IMG/VR virus record: IMGVR_UViG_3300017991_000355
Span: 1 to 27,111 of that record
Origin: a virus
Reading direction: 5' to 3' (one strand)
Length of the DNA stretch: 27,111 bases
This document shows positions 14,646 through 23,023 of this stretch, in pieces. Position numbers and translations under genes: made by a program. The notes beneath the pieces were generated by a model. It worked only from the letters and a program-made list of their open reading frames with translations. It was not told where the DNA came from and did not search any database. Position 1 is the stretch's first letter. Every line of letters starts with the position of its first letter.

Positions 14646-15074
14646 ATGGCCTTAGAATCACAAGGTGTAAAGTTTTTTTGGAGTACAAGTTCTGCTGCTA
14701 GATCAACCAGCGCTACTTGTTCGATTGATGAGGTGGTTAGCTTTACAGGTCCATCAGGCGCAGGCGGGGTAATTGATGTTACGCATTTGCTTTCAACAGC
14801 AAAAGAAAAACTACTTGGCTTGCCTGATTGGGGCAGCATTTCATTGGAAATGAACTTAACAAGCAATATGGGAAGTACTGGTTATCAGGGGAATTTGAGA
14901 GACAGTTACGAGACTCGTGGCAAGGGTAGTCTTTGTATAAAACTCTCAACCGATAACTATATCGATGCAAAGGGTTTTGTAACATCCGTAAATCCTAGCG
15001 GTGGTGTTGATGATAAATTAGGCGTGAGTGTATCGCTTGAAATCACAGGAAAGGCGAGCTGGGTATCAACATAA
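14646..15074 (+). CDS. Tail tube protein paralogue 1, 142 aa
   Basis: A beta-rich protein in the major-tail-tube position. It begins MALESQGV and contains VVSFTGPSG (30-38), IDVTHLLSTAKEKLLGLPDWG, and a C-terminal GVSVSLEITGKASW beta-strand, as in siphophage tube proteins that polymerise around the tape measure. The next gene is a clear paralogue. GGAGGA is the ribosome binding site. Which paralogue forms the bulk of the tube is not decidable from sequence; this one is the shorter, minimal form. Confidence 0.82.
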   Translation: MALESQGVKFFWSTSSAARSTSATCSIDEVVSFTGPSGAGGVIDVTHLLSTAKEKLLGLPDWGSISLEMNLTSNMGSTGYQGNLRDSYETRGKGSLCIKLSTDNYIDAKGFVTSVNPSGGVDDKLGVSVSLEITGKASWVST

Positions 15075-15088
15075 TAAGGAGATAGATT

Positions 15089-15733
15089 ATGCCATTAGAA
15101 TCACAGGGCGTTATTTTAAAAATAGCGGATGGAACTGTCGCCACGGCATCTGATACCGGCCTTGAGTTTAATGCTACTGGAATAAATAGTACTGGTACGG
15201 ATTTTACAACCGATTTCAGTACCGGAATGCGTCTTAGAACGAATTCGACATTATCCACAAGAATCGTTACCGCTGATGCCGTAGCATCTTCAGCTATAAG
15301 TATATACGAGGCTTGCACGGTAGATAACTCATCTGCATTTAATCATCTCAATGGATATACGATGAATCCCATTGGTCAGGTAGTTTCTTTTACTGGTCCA
15401 AGTGGGGGGGCAGCGATAATAGATATTACCCATCTTGGCAGTACAGCAAAAGAGAAACTTATCGGACTTGCCGATTGGGGTAATTTAACATTTGAGATGT
15501 TTTTCGATAGTAGCGCAACCTCAATGCACACTGAATTAAAAAATGCTCATGCAGCGAGAGAACAGCGCTACTTTGAGATTGAATTGACCGATGGAACTTT
15601 AGCGGGCACATTTCTCTTTTTTGCGGGATATGTTACCGGATTTTCTATTTCCGGCGCTGTTGATGATGCGATCAAGGGTTCCGTTGGCTTGGAAATTACC
15701 GAGCAAGTACATTGGACAAAAACAACAAGATAA
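15089..15733 (+). CDS. Tail tube protein paralogue 2 with N-proximal insertion, 214 aa
   Basis: Same start (MPLESQGV) and same core as the preceding gene: VVSFTGPSG (98-106), IIDITHLGSTAKEKLIGLADWG, and SVGLEITEQVHW at the end. Between residues about 12 and 95 it carries roughly 68 residues absent from paralogue 1, Ser/Thr-rich and beta-like (STGTDFTTDFSTGMRLRTNS). The insertion would sit near the N-terminus of each subunit, possibly as an outward decoration of the tube. AAGGAGA precedes the start codon. It may be the major tube subunit or a minor/cap subunit. Confidence 0.8.
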   Translation: MPLESQGVILKIADGTVATASDTGLEFNATGINSTGTDFTTDFSTGMRLRTNSTLSTRIVTADAVASSAISIYEACTVDNSSAFNHLNGYTMNPIGQVVSFTGPSGGAAIIDITHLGSTAKEKLIGLADWGNLTFEMFFDSSATSMHTELKNAHAAREQRYFEIELTDGTLAGTFLFFAGYVTGFSISGAVDDAIKGSVGLEITEQVHWTKTTR

Positions 15734-15750
15734 TTAATCGGGGAGGCATT

Positions 15751-16122
15751 ATGCTTACGAAAGAACAAATATTATCCGCCCAGGACTTGGAATATCAGGA
15801 TGTTGATGTTGCAGAATGGGGCGGCAATATAAGGCTCTGGCAGCTTACGGTTGGTGACAGGGACGCCTTCGAGGAATCCATATCGAAACTCACAGCTTCG
15901 GGCAAGGCCGAAATTATCAGAGAAAATTTCCGTTCTAAACTGGTTGCCCGTTGTCTTGGTGATGAACAAGGTAATAGATTGTTTTCAGATAAGGAGATTG
16001 CCCAACTTGCCCGCAAATCTGCAAAAGTAGTAGATAAGCTCTTTATGAAATGCCAGGAAATTAATGGTATGAGCGAAGAGGATGAAGAGCGCTTCGTAAA
16101 AAATTCCGAAGGCGAGGGTTAG
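15751..16122 (+). CDS. Tail assembly chaperone, short form (gpG-like)
   Basis: A 123-aa protein starting at the ATG at 15751, after GGGGAGG. MLTKEQILSAQDLEYQDVDV, EWGGNIRLWQLTVGDRDAFEE and KLVARCLGDEQGNRLFSDKEI are typical of siphophage tail assembly chaperones preceding the tape measure gene. The C-terminal 10 residues contain the slippery site for a -1 shift. The short form binds and coats the tape measure protein during tail assembly. Confidence 0.9.
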   Translation: MLTKEQILSAQDLEYQDVDVAEWGGNIRLWQLTVGDRDAFEESISKLTASGKAEIIRENFRSKLVARCLGDEQGNRLFSDKEIAQLARKSAKVVDKLFMKCQEINGMSEEDEERFVKNSEGEG

Positions 16123-16316
16123 AATATTTCCAGTTCTCCCTCGCCAGAGAATTGAAAATGACTGTACGGCAGTTGAAGCAATTTATGGATTCAAAAGAGC
16201 TGTCCAAATGGATGGCTTTTTTTAAAGTAGAATCGGAAGAAAAACAGGAAGATCCAAGCAAGTTTGAAAATCGACTGACTTCAGCCGTTATGCTTGCAAA
16301 CCGAAAGGATAGTTGA
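15751..16316 (+). CDS. Tail assembly chaperone, -1 frameshift product (gpGT-like)
   Basis: Join 15751-16104 with 16104-16316: 118 residues of the short form followed by 70 residues in the -1 frame. The extension reads FRRRGLEYFQFSLARELKM and then TVRQLKQF..ELSKWMAFFKVE, matching the usual T-domain pattern (Y-x-x-x-L-A, then E-L-x-x-W-x-A-F/Y). The extension has no plausible start of its own at its upstream end and ends in TGA overlapping the tape measure ATG (TGATG). Total length would be 188 residues. Confidence 0.85.
16098..16145 (+). promoter_or_regulatory. Programmed -1 frameshift signal: slippery heptamer plus stem-loop
   Basis: A AAA AAT at 16098-16104 is in the correct phase (third base of GTA, then AAA AAT). 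A 6-nt spacer (TCCGAA) is followed by GGCGAGGG (16111-16118), which pairs perfectly with CCCTCGCC (16138-16145) across a 19-nt loop. The zero-frame TAG stop (16120-16122) lies in the loop. Confidence 0.85.
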
Positions 16317-18904
16317 TGGCCAAGACAGCCGGGACATTAACAGTTGACGTACAGGCCAATGTTGCCCGTATGCAAAAAGACTTGCAGAAGATTGGCAAGA
16401 ATGTTGATCAGTGGGGTAAGCGGTATAAAAAATCTTTTGCTCAAACGTGGCAAGGTATGGCCGTTGGTATTGCCTCGGTTATTCAAATCGGCAATACGGC
16501 AGGTAGGGCATTTAGGGCATTAAACAGACAAGTAAGTGATTTAACGGATGCTGCCAAACGCCAACAAGATTCTGAAGTTGCATTACAGGCTGCACTTCGG
16601 ACTACTGGTAGGGATGTTGAGGCCCTTTTCCCACCCTTAAAATCCTTTGCTTCTCACTTACAGAGCGTTACCAAATACGGCGACGAAGTGGTTATGGAGT
16701 CTACCGCCCTGCTTGCTCAGTTGACTAAACTCGATAGAGAAGGTCTAAAGCGGGCAACCGAAGGAGCGGTTGGTCTTGCTACCGTCTATAAGCAAGATTT
16801 GAAAGCAGCTTCAACTCTGGTAGGTAAAGCTCTTGCCGGAAACTATGGGGCTTTGTCTCGATACGGTATTATGGTTGAACGCACCATGACAGATGAGGAA
16901 AAGCGGGCATCCATATTACGGCAATTAACCATTATGTACGAGCGGGCCAAACAGGAAACACTTAGCTTTTCAGGGGTTCAACAGCAACTTAGCAATCTCT
17001 ATGGGGATCTCAAAGAAAAGGTAGGTAGTTTCATTGTTGAGAATGAGGCATTAGTACGAATTTTGAGAGATGCCAAAGATTGGTTGGTTGATGTTAATGA
17101 GCAATTGGGTAAGTGGATTGAAGCCAATAAGGATTTGATAGAACAGAAAACGGAAGAAATTCTTAGGAAAATTTTAGATGTTGCAAAAGATTTGCCTGAA
17201 AAATTAGGTAATATAGCGGCTAAATTATCTGATATTTATATGGCAGCAAATAAGCTGGTTAATTTAGTTCCCGAAGCCACGAAAGGTGTTGGTGCTGGTC
17301 TTATTGGTAGAATCATTTTTGGATCATGGAAGCCAGCAGCAGTAATAACAGCTTTAACATTAGCGAATGAAGTATTAGCAAAAACAGGTAATAATCTTGG
17401 GAAAATCCCTTCTCAAGCAAAAGATGCCTATGAAGCATTAAAGAATATTTTTGATGCTTTGAGTGGTAAAAAAGATTGGATGACCGGTGAATCATTAGAA
17501 TGGGATGTTGGAATTCTCAAACATAAACGCCCGCCAGAACAATTAGGAAGTCCATTACCTTTAATATCATTCCCCCGAGGAGTCCCAACACCACCACCAG
17601 GTTTGAGCGATGAAGAACGCAAACAACTGGAGTTCATATCCAAGCTCAAAAAAGAAATTTACAAAGAGGATATGAAGCGGCTCGCCGCTGTTATGAAAGA
17701 GCAGGATAAGTATATCGAGCAAGGGCTCAAATATTACGAGGATTGGAAAAAGGCCAGTACGGAATATGAGGAAATTCTATTGCCAGCAAAACGCTCTACT
17801 GACTTTTGGGTTGGCATGGTTGAGAAGGCTCAATACTTCGGCAAGAACACACGGGAAATCATGGCAGCTATTTTTTCTCCTGAATGGCAGGCCAATTTCT
17901 GGTTGGGCATGTGGGATAAGGCGAAAGCATTCGCCGGTAAGTTCCTGGGCTTACTGAAAAAGGGCATAGATATTGGCATTGCAAGTGCCAAATGGCTCAT
18001 TACATTACCTAATCGAATCACGGAATCGCTAACAGAATTCAGCGCAGCGATAACTAATTTCCCCGCGATCATAGCTGATTTTAGAAAGACCTCCCAGGAG
18101 TTTATCAACAACCTGCCCTCTATGGTTGATTCGCTTGTGGAGGCATCAGATGAATTCATCTCAGCTTTGATAGACAAGTTGCCAGAGTTAATAGATTCGT
18201 TGTTATCGCAAATCCCGAAAATTGTTAGGGTGCTTACCGAAAAGATAATCCCGGCCTTCATAATGAAGATACCCCTGATAATTCGATCAGTCATTAGCAA
18301 TATCCCAGCTATTATTAATGCCTTCATTGCTGGAGTTCCTAATATCATTTATGCTTTGGTTACTTCGGCCCCTCGGATCGTCAATGAGTTAATTGTTGGC
18401 ATAGTCAAAGGAATACCTCAAATCATCAGTGGATTCATCAGCCAGATACCTAAAATAGTATCAGAGCTGATAAAGGCGATATGGCATCAAATTCCTATCC
18501 TTGGCGGTGGTGCCGGTATCTTCGAGGGCTTGCCTATCATCGGCGACATACTTGGCCCGGTTGGTAAGATAGTAAAGAAAATACCGATTATAGGAGACTT
18601 GTTTCATGGAGGCGGTATTGTCGGACAGGGGCAATCACTTGTCAGGCCTATGCCCGCAATGGCATTCGCTGGTGCTCCCCATGCCCGTTTTGGTTTAGCA
18701 CCGGATGAGCGGCCCATAATCGCCCACAAGGATGAGGGCGTTTTCACACCGGCACAAATGGCAGCATTAGGGCAACCACGAGATCAAGTTATACAAAACC
18801 ATATAACAATCAATCTCGATGGAAAGAAACTAGGCACCTGGATTTATGATGGCACACGAAGCGGTTCTATTAACATACACGAGCGAAGCATTGTAAGGCG
18901 ATGA
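16316..18904 (+). CDS. Tail length tape measure protein
   Basis: About 862 residues from the ATG at 16316 (TTG at 16313 is less likely). The N-terminal part is helical with the usual DVQANVARMQKDLQKI start, and AASTLVGKALAGNYGALSRYG near 165-185 is the most conserved tape measure motif. Residues about 560-730 are a run of short hydrophobic helices separated by Pro (IPKIV, IPLII, IPAII, VPNII, IPQII spaced by about 11-16 residues), which could be membrane-active during DNA delivery. The C-terminus has GGGIVGQGQSLVRPMP and a DEGVFTPAQMAALG end. At about 1.5 angstrom per residue a tail near 130 nm is expected. ATGA overlap with the next gene. Confidence 0.93.
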   Translation: MAKTAGTLTVDVQANVARMQKDLQKIGKNVDQWGKRYKKSFAQTWQGMAVGIASVIQIGNTAGRAFRALNRQVSDLTDAAKRQQDSEVALQAALRTTGRDVEALFPPLKSFASHLQSVTKYGDEVVMESTALLAQLTKLDREGLKRATEGAVGLATVYKQDLKAASTLVGKALAGNYGALSRYGIMVERTMTDEEKRASILRQLTIMYERAKQETLSFSGVQQQLSNLYGDLKEKVGSFIVENEALVRILRDAKDWLVDVNEQLGKWIEANKDLIEQKTEEILRKILDVAKDLPEKLGNIAAKLSDIYMAANKLVNLVPEATKGVGAGLIGRIIFGSWKPAAVITALTLANEVLAKTGNNLGKIPSQAKDAYEALKNIFDALSGKKDWMTGESLEWDVGILKHKRPPEQLGSPLPLISFPRGVPTPPPGLSDEERKQLEFISKLKKEIYKEDMKRLAAVMKEQDKYIEQGLKYYEDWKKASTEYEEILLPAKRSTDFWVGMVEKAQYFGKNTREIMAAIFSPEWQANFWLGMWDKAKAFAGKFLGLLKKGIDIGIASAKWLITLPNRITESLTEFSAAITNFPAIIADFRKTSQEFINNLPSMVDSLVEASDEFISALIDKLPELIDSLLSQIPKIVRVLTEKIIPAFIMKIPLIIRSVISNIPAIINAFIAGVPNIIYALVTSAPRIVNELIVGIVKGIPQIISGFISQIPKIVSELIKAIWHQIPILGGGAGIFEGLPIIGDILGPVGKIVKKIPIIGDLFHGGGIVGQGQSLVRPMPAMAFAGAPHARFGLAPDERPIIAHKDEGVFTPAQMAALGQPRDQVIQNHITINLDGKKLGTWIYDGTRSGSINIHERSIVRR

Positions 18905-19689
18905 GCAATATACTTTTTCTCTATAATAATCTTTTGGATACCTCAACACTGACTGAAAGTTCTGAGGCAAGTGGTTTTCCTGCCGAAAACGTGCAGCATG
19001 AATTTAGAACAAAGGTATGGCGCACGGAAGGGGCGACGGCGGGAACAGCCAATCTTGACATTGATTTGGGTTCCGCCCAGGAGGTAACTTGTGTTGCACT
19101 TGCTGATTATACATGGACTTCCGCCCCCGGAACGTTTGACCTTGAATTTGATAATGATTCAGGCTATGGCAGTATTGACGCAACCGAATCTCTCACCTGG
19201 TCCGCCAACCCCACGGCAAACGGAAACAACGGCATTATTGTAAAGACTTTCACGGGCCATACATATCGCTACTTGAGATTGAATGTTGTCTATTCACCGG
19301 GAGGCACACCCACCGATTGGGATTTGGGCCGGATATTTGTAGGCACCTATTTTGAACCAAGCGATAATTACTTGCTTGCCGAGTTTCAGCAGAACTTTAT
19401 TGACCTCTCACGAAGCCAAAGGACACCGGGTGGTTCTATTCATGTTGACCAAATAGACCCTATCAGGGAAGTTGAGTTCTCTTTTATCGCCCAAACACAA
19501 GCACAATGGGAATCATTTCAGGGAGTAATAAACGAAGTGGGCATGGCTGATCCGCTTTTTGTTGCCTTTGATTACGATAACGAGCCGAATGAAATGACCA
19601 TGTATGGACGGTTTACCAGCCTACCCAACATGAGGCGGGTTGATGTGCCCTATTTTCGATTAGGATTCACATTTGAGGAAGCCAAATAA
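18901..19689 (+). CDS. Putative distal tail/minor tail protein with a galactose-binding-like domain
   Basis: A 262-aa protein right after the tape measure gene (ATGA overlap), the slot of the distal tail protein. The middle part (ANLDIDLGSAQEVTCVALAD, then TYRYLRLNVVYSPGG..W.LGRIFVG) has the strand pattern of a discoidin-like/galactose-binding fold, seen in several tail-tip proteins. The C-terminus (VEFSFIAQTQAQWESFQGVI, VDVPYFRLGFTFEE) is beta-rich, as in tube-like domains. Assignment is by position and pattern, not by a family signature. It overlaps the next gene by 1 nt. Confidence 0.65.
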   Translation: MSNILFLYNNLLDTSTLTESSEASGFPAENVQHEFRTKVWRTEGATAGTANLDIDLGSAQEVTCVALADYTWTSAPGTFDLEFDNDSGYGSIDATESLTWSANPTANGNNGIIVKTFTGHTYRYLRLNVVYSPGGTPTDWDLGRIFVGTYFEPSDNYLLAEFQQNFIDLSRSQRTPGGSIHVDQIDPIREVEFSFIAQTQAQWESFQGVINEVGMADPLFVAFDYDNEPNEMTMYGRFTSLPNMRRVDVPYFRLGFTFEEAK

Positions 19690-21635
19690 TGGGGTATGAT
19701 TCCACATCATTCGCCGGAATCCAGGGCGAAGCAGTAAGCAATAAGGTATTTCTGGTTGAAGTGCGTCCTGCTGAAGTGCTTACCGGGTGGACTGCAACCG
19801 CCGGTCAAACCTATACCTATGAGATTTCCTATCTGAATGAAACCATAACCCTTGCTGACAAAACCACTACGGAAAACATCAGAAAAGCAATTGTATGGGT
19901 AGAGCAAGATGGTCATCGGATGATTGAGCGAACTTCAATCGCTACTGTTGAGGCCGATGATAACAGTTGGTGGCATGATACGGCAAACGGAAAACTCTAC
20001 ATTCGCCCTGATGATGACGACACTCCGAGCGACTGCACCATAATAGGCTACTTCTGGCTTTATTTTGCAACACAAGGAGTTTTACCGGTTCAGACCGGGG
20101 ATGAAATTTACTATGAACCCTATGTGGCTGAAGATGGAATACCCACGATCAGGCAAAGCAACCCGAATCTCTTTTGGGGTGTCACACAGATAAGCGGGGG
20201 TACGATTAAGTTCCTCAATGGCCGGGGATACTTCGACCAAATAGGCAAAAAATTCATCTGGACAAATAAGAAAGTGCGGATTCTTTTAGGCAACCAGGGG
20301 TTTCGATATAGTCGCTATGAATTGCTTTATACTCTCAAAATTACCAATAAGTTTTTTACCCGTGAAGAATTCAATCTTGATGTGGCCAGTGAATCCTTTA
20401 ACCTTATGCGATCCTTGCCTGTCAATAAATTCTGGACCAGTAATTATGCCAACCTTGACCCTGCGGCGGAGGGTATGCCGATTCCGTTATATTACGGAGT
20501 TTATGGTAGTACCCATGCCCCCATTGTTACCTGTATAAACAGCACCTACGGCATTGACCAATATCAGTTTAAGATATGTGATCATATAATTCAATCGCTT
20601 GATGAGGTATATGTTAATTATTCAGACGGCAATGATTGGTCCACACTCACCCCTGCCAACACTAATACTACCGTAGCGACCTTTACCATAACCGATGAAG
20701 ATTTTGTGTTGGGGCAATCCAAAATCAAAGTTGCCTTTCACGGAAAATGCAGTTCTGCCAATGCTACCGCGTATGAATATGGACCCGATATAGTTCAGGA
20801 TATACTTGAAAATGTATTAAGTTATGGGTCAAGTGAATTAGATTCCACAGCGTGGGCACAGTCCACTGCCCTTGCGGATGCCCCCCTTATGGTGCCTGTC
20901 GAAACCGAAACAGAGGTGCTTTCAATTATTGAAAAGGTATGTCAATCGGATTTGGCCTTCTTCGATGAAAATGAAGAAGGAAAATTGCGTTACCGTGTGT
21001 GGAAACCGTGGCGAGATGCCTCTACCTATGCCGAGCTAGATGATCATGATTTTGTGAATATACCTGAAGCGAGTGAAGATAACCTGCAAATCTATACAAC
21101 CGTTTCCGTGGGTTATGCTTACTGCTGTGCAAACCGCACCTATGTTTATCACGATGAGACGGAAACAACATCGGAATACAAATACGGCAGAAAGGAAAGG
21201 TTACGGTTACAGACCTATATAAAAGAAGAAAGCGCGGCCACAATACTGGCACAAAGACTGAAATTCTTAACCAAAGATCCGACACGCCTCTGGAATCTTT
21301 CCCTCAAGATGCCTATCATTGATAAGAGCGTGGGCGATAAAATTCAGCTAACAATGGCCAGGGCACTGACCACAAATTCCAGTGGTTACGAAGATGAGAT
21401 ATGCGAGATTACCGAAAAATCAATCAGCTTTATGCCGCTTGAGAATAAAATTCAGGCAATGGATTTAAAAGACTTTGGCGGTGATATTGGCATGTGGTCA
21501 AGTGATGCCACAGAAAACTGGTCAAGTGCCAGCACAACAATGAAAGTAATGAGCGGCTTTTGGTCGGATGCCAGCGGATACGTGGACACGGCGGCAACGG
21601 CCAGTACAACCTTAGATATAAGTTTATGGTGGTGA
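19689..21635 (+). CDS. Putative tail hub/baseplate protein, 648 aa
   Basis: A large beta-rich protein without membrane segments, following the distal tail protein, where siphophages encode the tail-tip hub. No enzyme motif is visible. Segments such as NKKVRILLGNQGFRYSRYE, FNLMRSLPVNKFW, ETEVLSIIEKVCQSDLAFFDENEEGKLRYR and LAQRLKFLTKDPTRLWNLSLKMP suggest hub-like beta-barrel domains connected by loops. The last 50 residues have several Trp-Ser pairs (MWSSDATENWSSAS..GFWSDASGY) and end LWW, likely a contact with the next fibre protein. Function rests on context. Confidence 0.65.
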   Translation: MGYDSTSFAGIQGEAVSNKVFLVEVRPAEVLTGWTATAGQTYTYEISYLNETITLADKTTTENIRKAIVWVEQDGHRMIERTSIATVEADDNSWWHDTANGKLYIRPDDDDTPSDCTIIGYFWLYFATQGVLPVQTGDEIYYEPYVAEDGIPTIRQSNPNLFWGVTQISGGTIKFLNGRGYFDQIGKKFIWTNKKVRILLGNQGFRYSRYELLYTLKITNKFFTREEFNLDVASESFNLMRSLPVNKFWTSNYANLDPAAEGMPIPLYYGVYGSTHAPIVTCINSTYGIDQYQFKICDHIIQSLDEVYVNYSDGNDWSTLTPANTNTTVATFTITDEDFVLGQSKIKVAFHGKCSSANATAYEYGPDIVQDILENVLSYGSSELDSTAWAQSTALADAPLMVPVETETEVLSIIEKVCQSDLAFFDENEEGKLRYRVWKPWRDASTYAELDDHDFVNIPEASEDNLQIYTTVSVGYAYCCANRTYVYHDETETTSEYKYGRKERLRLQTYIKEESAATILAQRLKFLTKDPTRLWNLSLKMPIIDKSVGDKIQLTMARALTTNSSGYEDEICEITEKSISFMPLENKIQAMDLKDFGGDIGMWSSDATENWSSASTTMKVMSGFWSDASGYVDTAATASTTLDISLWW

Positions 21636-21639
21636 TATT

Positions 21640-22515
21640 ATGGCAATGGAAACGACTAACCCTACCAGCGTAGGGGCACCTACAAAGAAAAGCCATTATG
21701 ATAAGGTATTTGAAAATACAACATGGATATGGAGTATTCTTGATAAGTACCTGACCCCATCGGCAAAGAGTACCCTTTTAGACAATAGGCTCTTGCCGGG
21801 ATATGTTAATCGCCCTGAGTTTTCCAGGGCCAGCACAAACAGCGTAAAGATGACAGCCGGGGCCTATGAATTATTTGACGGTACCACGAGCCGCATGGTT
21901 GCCTGGAATGCTGATTTGACCTATACCTTTACGAATCTCACCACGGTAAGTACATGGTGCTATCTCTACCTGGATGAATCGGCAATCTCTACCAATATTC
22001 TCACCACAAGTGAATTTACAGACAGCACAGTTGCGCCTTCCTATGATTCAACACAGGGGGGTTATTATAACGGGAATGATAGGTGTATTCTTGCGGTAAG
22101 GTCAAATACGGCGGGGGAGATGGATGAATTTTATCATGATGGAAATGAAGTAATTCAATATGTATCTCATTTTATTGATATTACTAAAACAGCAACATTC
22201 TTTGATTGGACTACGGCACAAATTACAATCCCTCCGGTTTCCAAAAAGGCTTTAGTGAGCTGGGCTGTTATTCATAAGAGTACTGCTTATCAAACGATTC
22301 GATATAGACCTGCTGGAAGTACTTCTACTGTGGGACATATAGTCAATCAAATATATTCTACAATCACAGACAATGATAATAATTGTCATAACACAATATC
22401 AGTTCTAACAGATTCATCTCAAGAAATAGAATATGGTTGTGGTGTTCAGAGTACACTTTCAAACATTACATTAACAGTATATACCCATGGCTATTACTTC
22501 CCAAAGGGCATGTAA
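21640..22515 (+). CDS. Putative tail fibre/spike adaptor protein, 291 aa
   Basis: Not assigned to a family. The start is the ATG at 21640 with GGTGGTGAT upstream. The first 80 residues are mixed helical (VFENTTWIWSILDKYLTP) and the remainder is beta-rich and aromatic with many Thr/Ser/Tyr, which suits a fibre-tip or receptor-binding protein. It lies between the hub-like and spike genes, and its stop codon directly abuts the stop of the leftward lipoprotein gene (no intergenic base). Confidence 0.55.
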   Translation: MAMETTNPTSVGAPTKKSHYDKVFENTTWIWSILDKYLTPSAKSTLLDNRLLPGYVNRPEFSRASTNSVKMTAGAYELFDGTTSRMVAWNADLTYTFTNLTTVSTWCYLYLDESAISTNILTTSEFTDSTVAPSYDSTQGGYYNGNDRCILAVRSNTAGEMDEFYHDGNEVIQYVSHFIDITKTATFFDWTTAQITIPPVSKKALVSWAVIHKSTAYQTIRYRPAGSTSTVGHIVNQIYSTITDNDNNCHNTISVLTDSSQEIEYGCGVQSTLSNITLTVYTHGYYFPKGM

Positions 22516-22896
22516 TCAATAAAGGGTAGTGTTGTATGCAGCAAGACCAGCATTTAAGGTGCCATAACCATAAAACAAGGGCTTTCGGGCATCAGGCCAG
22601 AAATGGCCTACGGCGAGAGCAGCAATGGCAGTGAGAGAAAAATACATGGTAACGGTTGAATCGGAAGGATGTTCGCCAAGGATGGGGTTTTCCTCCCAGT
22701 TGGCGGGATCGTTAAGCATTCTATTGGTTGTATAGTAATCTGCGGCATGAGCAAGACAGAAATAACCGGCGGCAATCTTTTCACCTTTAGTCCAGGGGCG
22801 GGGTGAGGCACAAGAAGAAAGGACAAGAATTATGCCTAATGGAATAAGTAAAGAGACCTTTGATAGGCTCGAAAGTGTTGATGATAAGCTCGCCAT
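22516..22896 (-). CDS. Predicted lipoprotein, leftward moron-like gene
   Basis: About 126 residues from the ATG at 22896; an ATG at 22911 lies within the promoter -10 box and cannot head the transcript from that promoter. The N-terminus is a lipoprotein signal: Lys13, hydrophobic SLLIPLGIILVL, lipobox LSSC with Cys29 as lipidation site, Ala at +2. The mature part of about 98 residues has GYFCLAHAADYYTTNRML, then NPILGEHPSDSTVTMYF, a pattern I recall in unnamed phage membrane-associated proteins. Further hydrophobic segments could be membrane-associated. It is the only leftward gene in the rightward late operon. Superinfection exclusion or another host-surface role is inference. Confidence 0.75.
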   Translation of the reverse strand: MASLSSTLSSLSKVSLLIPLGIILVLSSCASPRPWTKGEKIAAGYFCLAHAADYYTTNRMLNDPANWEENPILGEHPSDSTVTMYFSLTAIAALAVGHFWPDARKPLFYGYGTLNAGLAAYNTTLY

Positions 22897-23023
22897 CCTG
22901 TTTGATATCATACTTGAAATACGTGCTCACGTCAAGTGTTATGTTAAGATTTGGGGACTCATCGGCGGGGCCATACCACCTGTGGCAATCTTAATTTTCC
23001 TACTCGTAAAAGGTACGTTTTAA
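22832..23023 (+). CDS. Small membrane protein, holin- or XhlA-like
   Basis: A 63-aa protein with AAAGGA about 9 nt before the ATG. Residues 1-37 form an amphipathic charged helix (ETFDRLESVDDKLAILFDII) and residues about 38-59 one transmembrane helix (WGLIGGAIPPVAILIFLLV) followed by Lys. The layout resembles haemolysin XhlA-type and small holin-like phage proteins, but no endolysin is present nearby, so a lysis role is not proven. The 5' end overlaps the lipoprotein gene antisense by about 65 nt and contains its promoter. Its TAA overlaps the spike ATG (TAATG). Confidence 0.65.
   Translation: MPNGISKETFDRLESVDDKLAILFDIILEIRAHVKCYVKIWGLIGGAIPPVAILIFLLVKGTF
22907..22935 (-). promoter_or_regulatory. 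Sigma70-type promoter for the leftward lipoprotein gene
   Basis: On the minus strand, TTGACG (22935-22930) is followed by a 17-bp spacer and TATGAT (22912-22907): five of six matches in each box at the optimal spacing. A purine at 22899 is the likely start site, three bases before the ATG at 22896, implying a leaderless or nearly leaderless transcript. The promoter lies inside the coding sequence of the opposite-strand membrane protein. Confidence 0.72.

Noticed and set aside
15712-15750. Earlier start of the tail chaperone at 15712
   Set aside because: It lies in the end of the tail tube gene without ribosome binding site; GGGGAGG precedes the ATG at 15751.
16114-16122. G GGT TAG as an alternative slippery site for the chaperone
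   Set aside because: It does not allow re-pairing in the -1 frame; A AAA AAT upstream does and is correctly spaced from the stem.
22951-23022. Upstream extension of the spike gene to 22951
   Set aside because: The extra 24 residues are the membrane-protein codons read in another frame; the ATG at 23023 overlaps the upstream stop as elsewhere in this operon.
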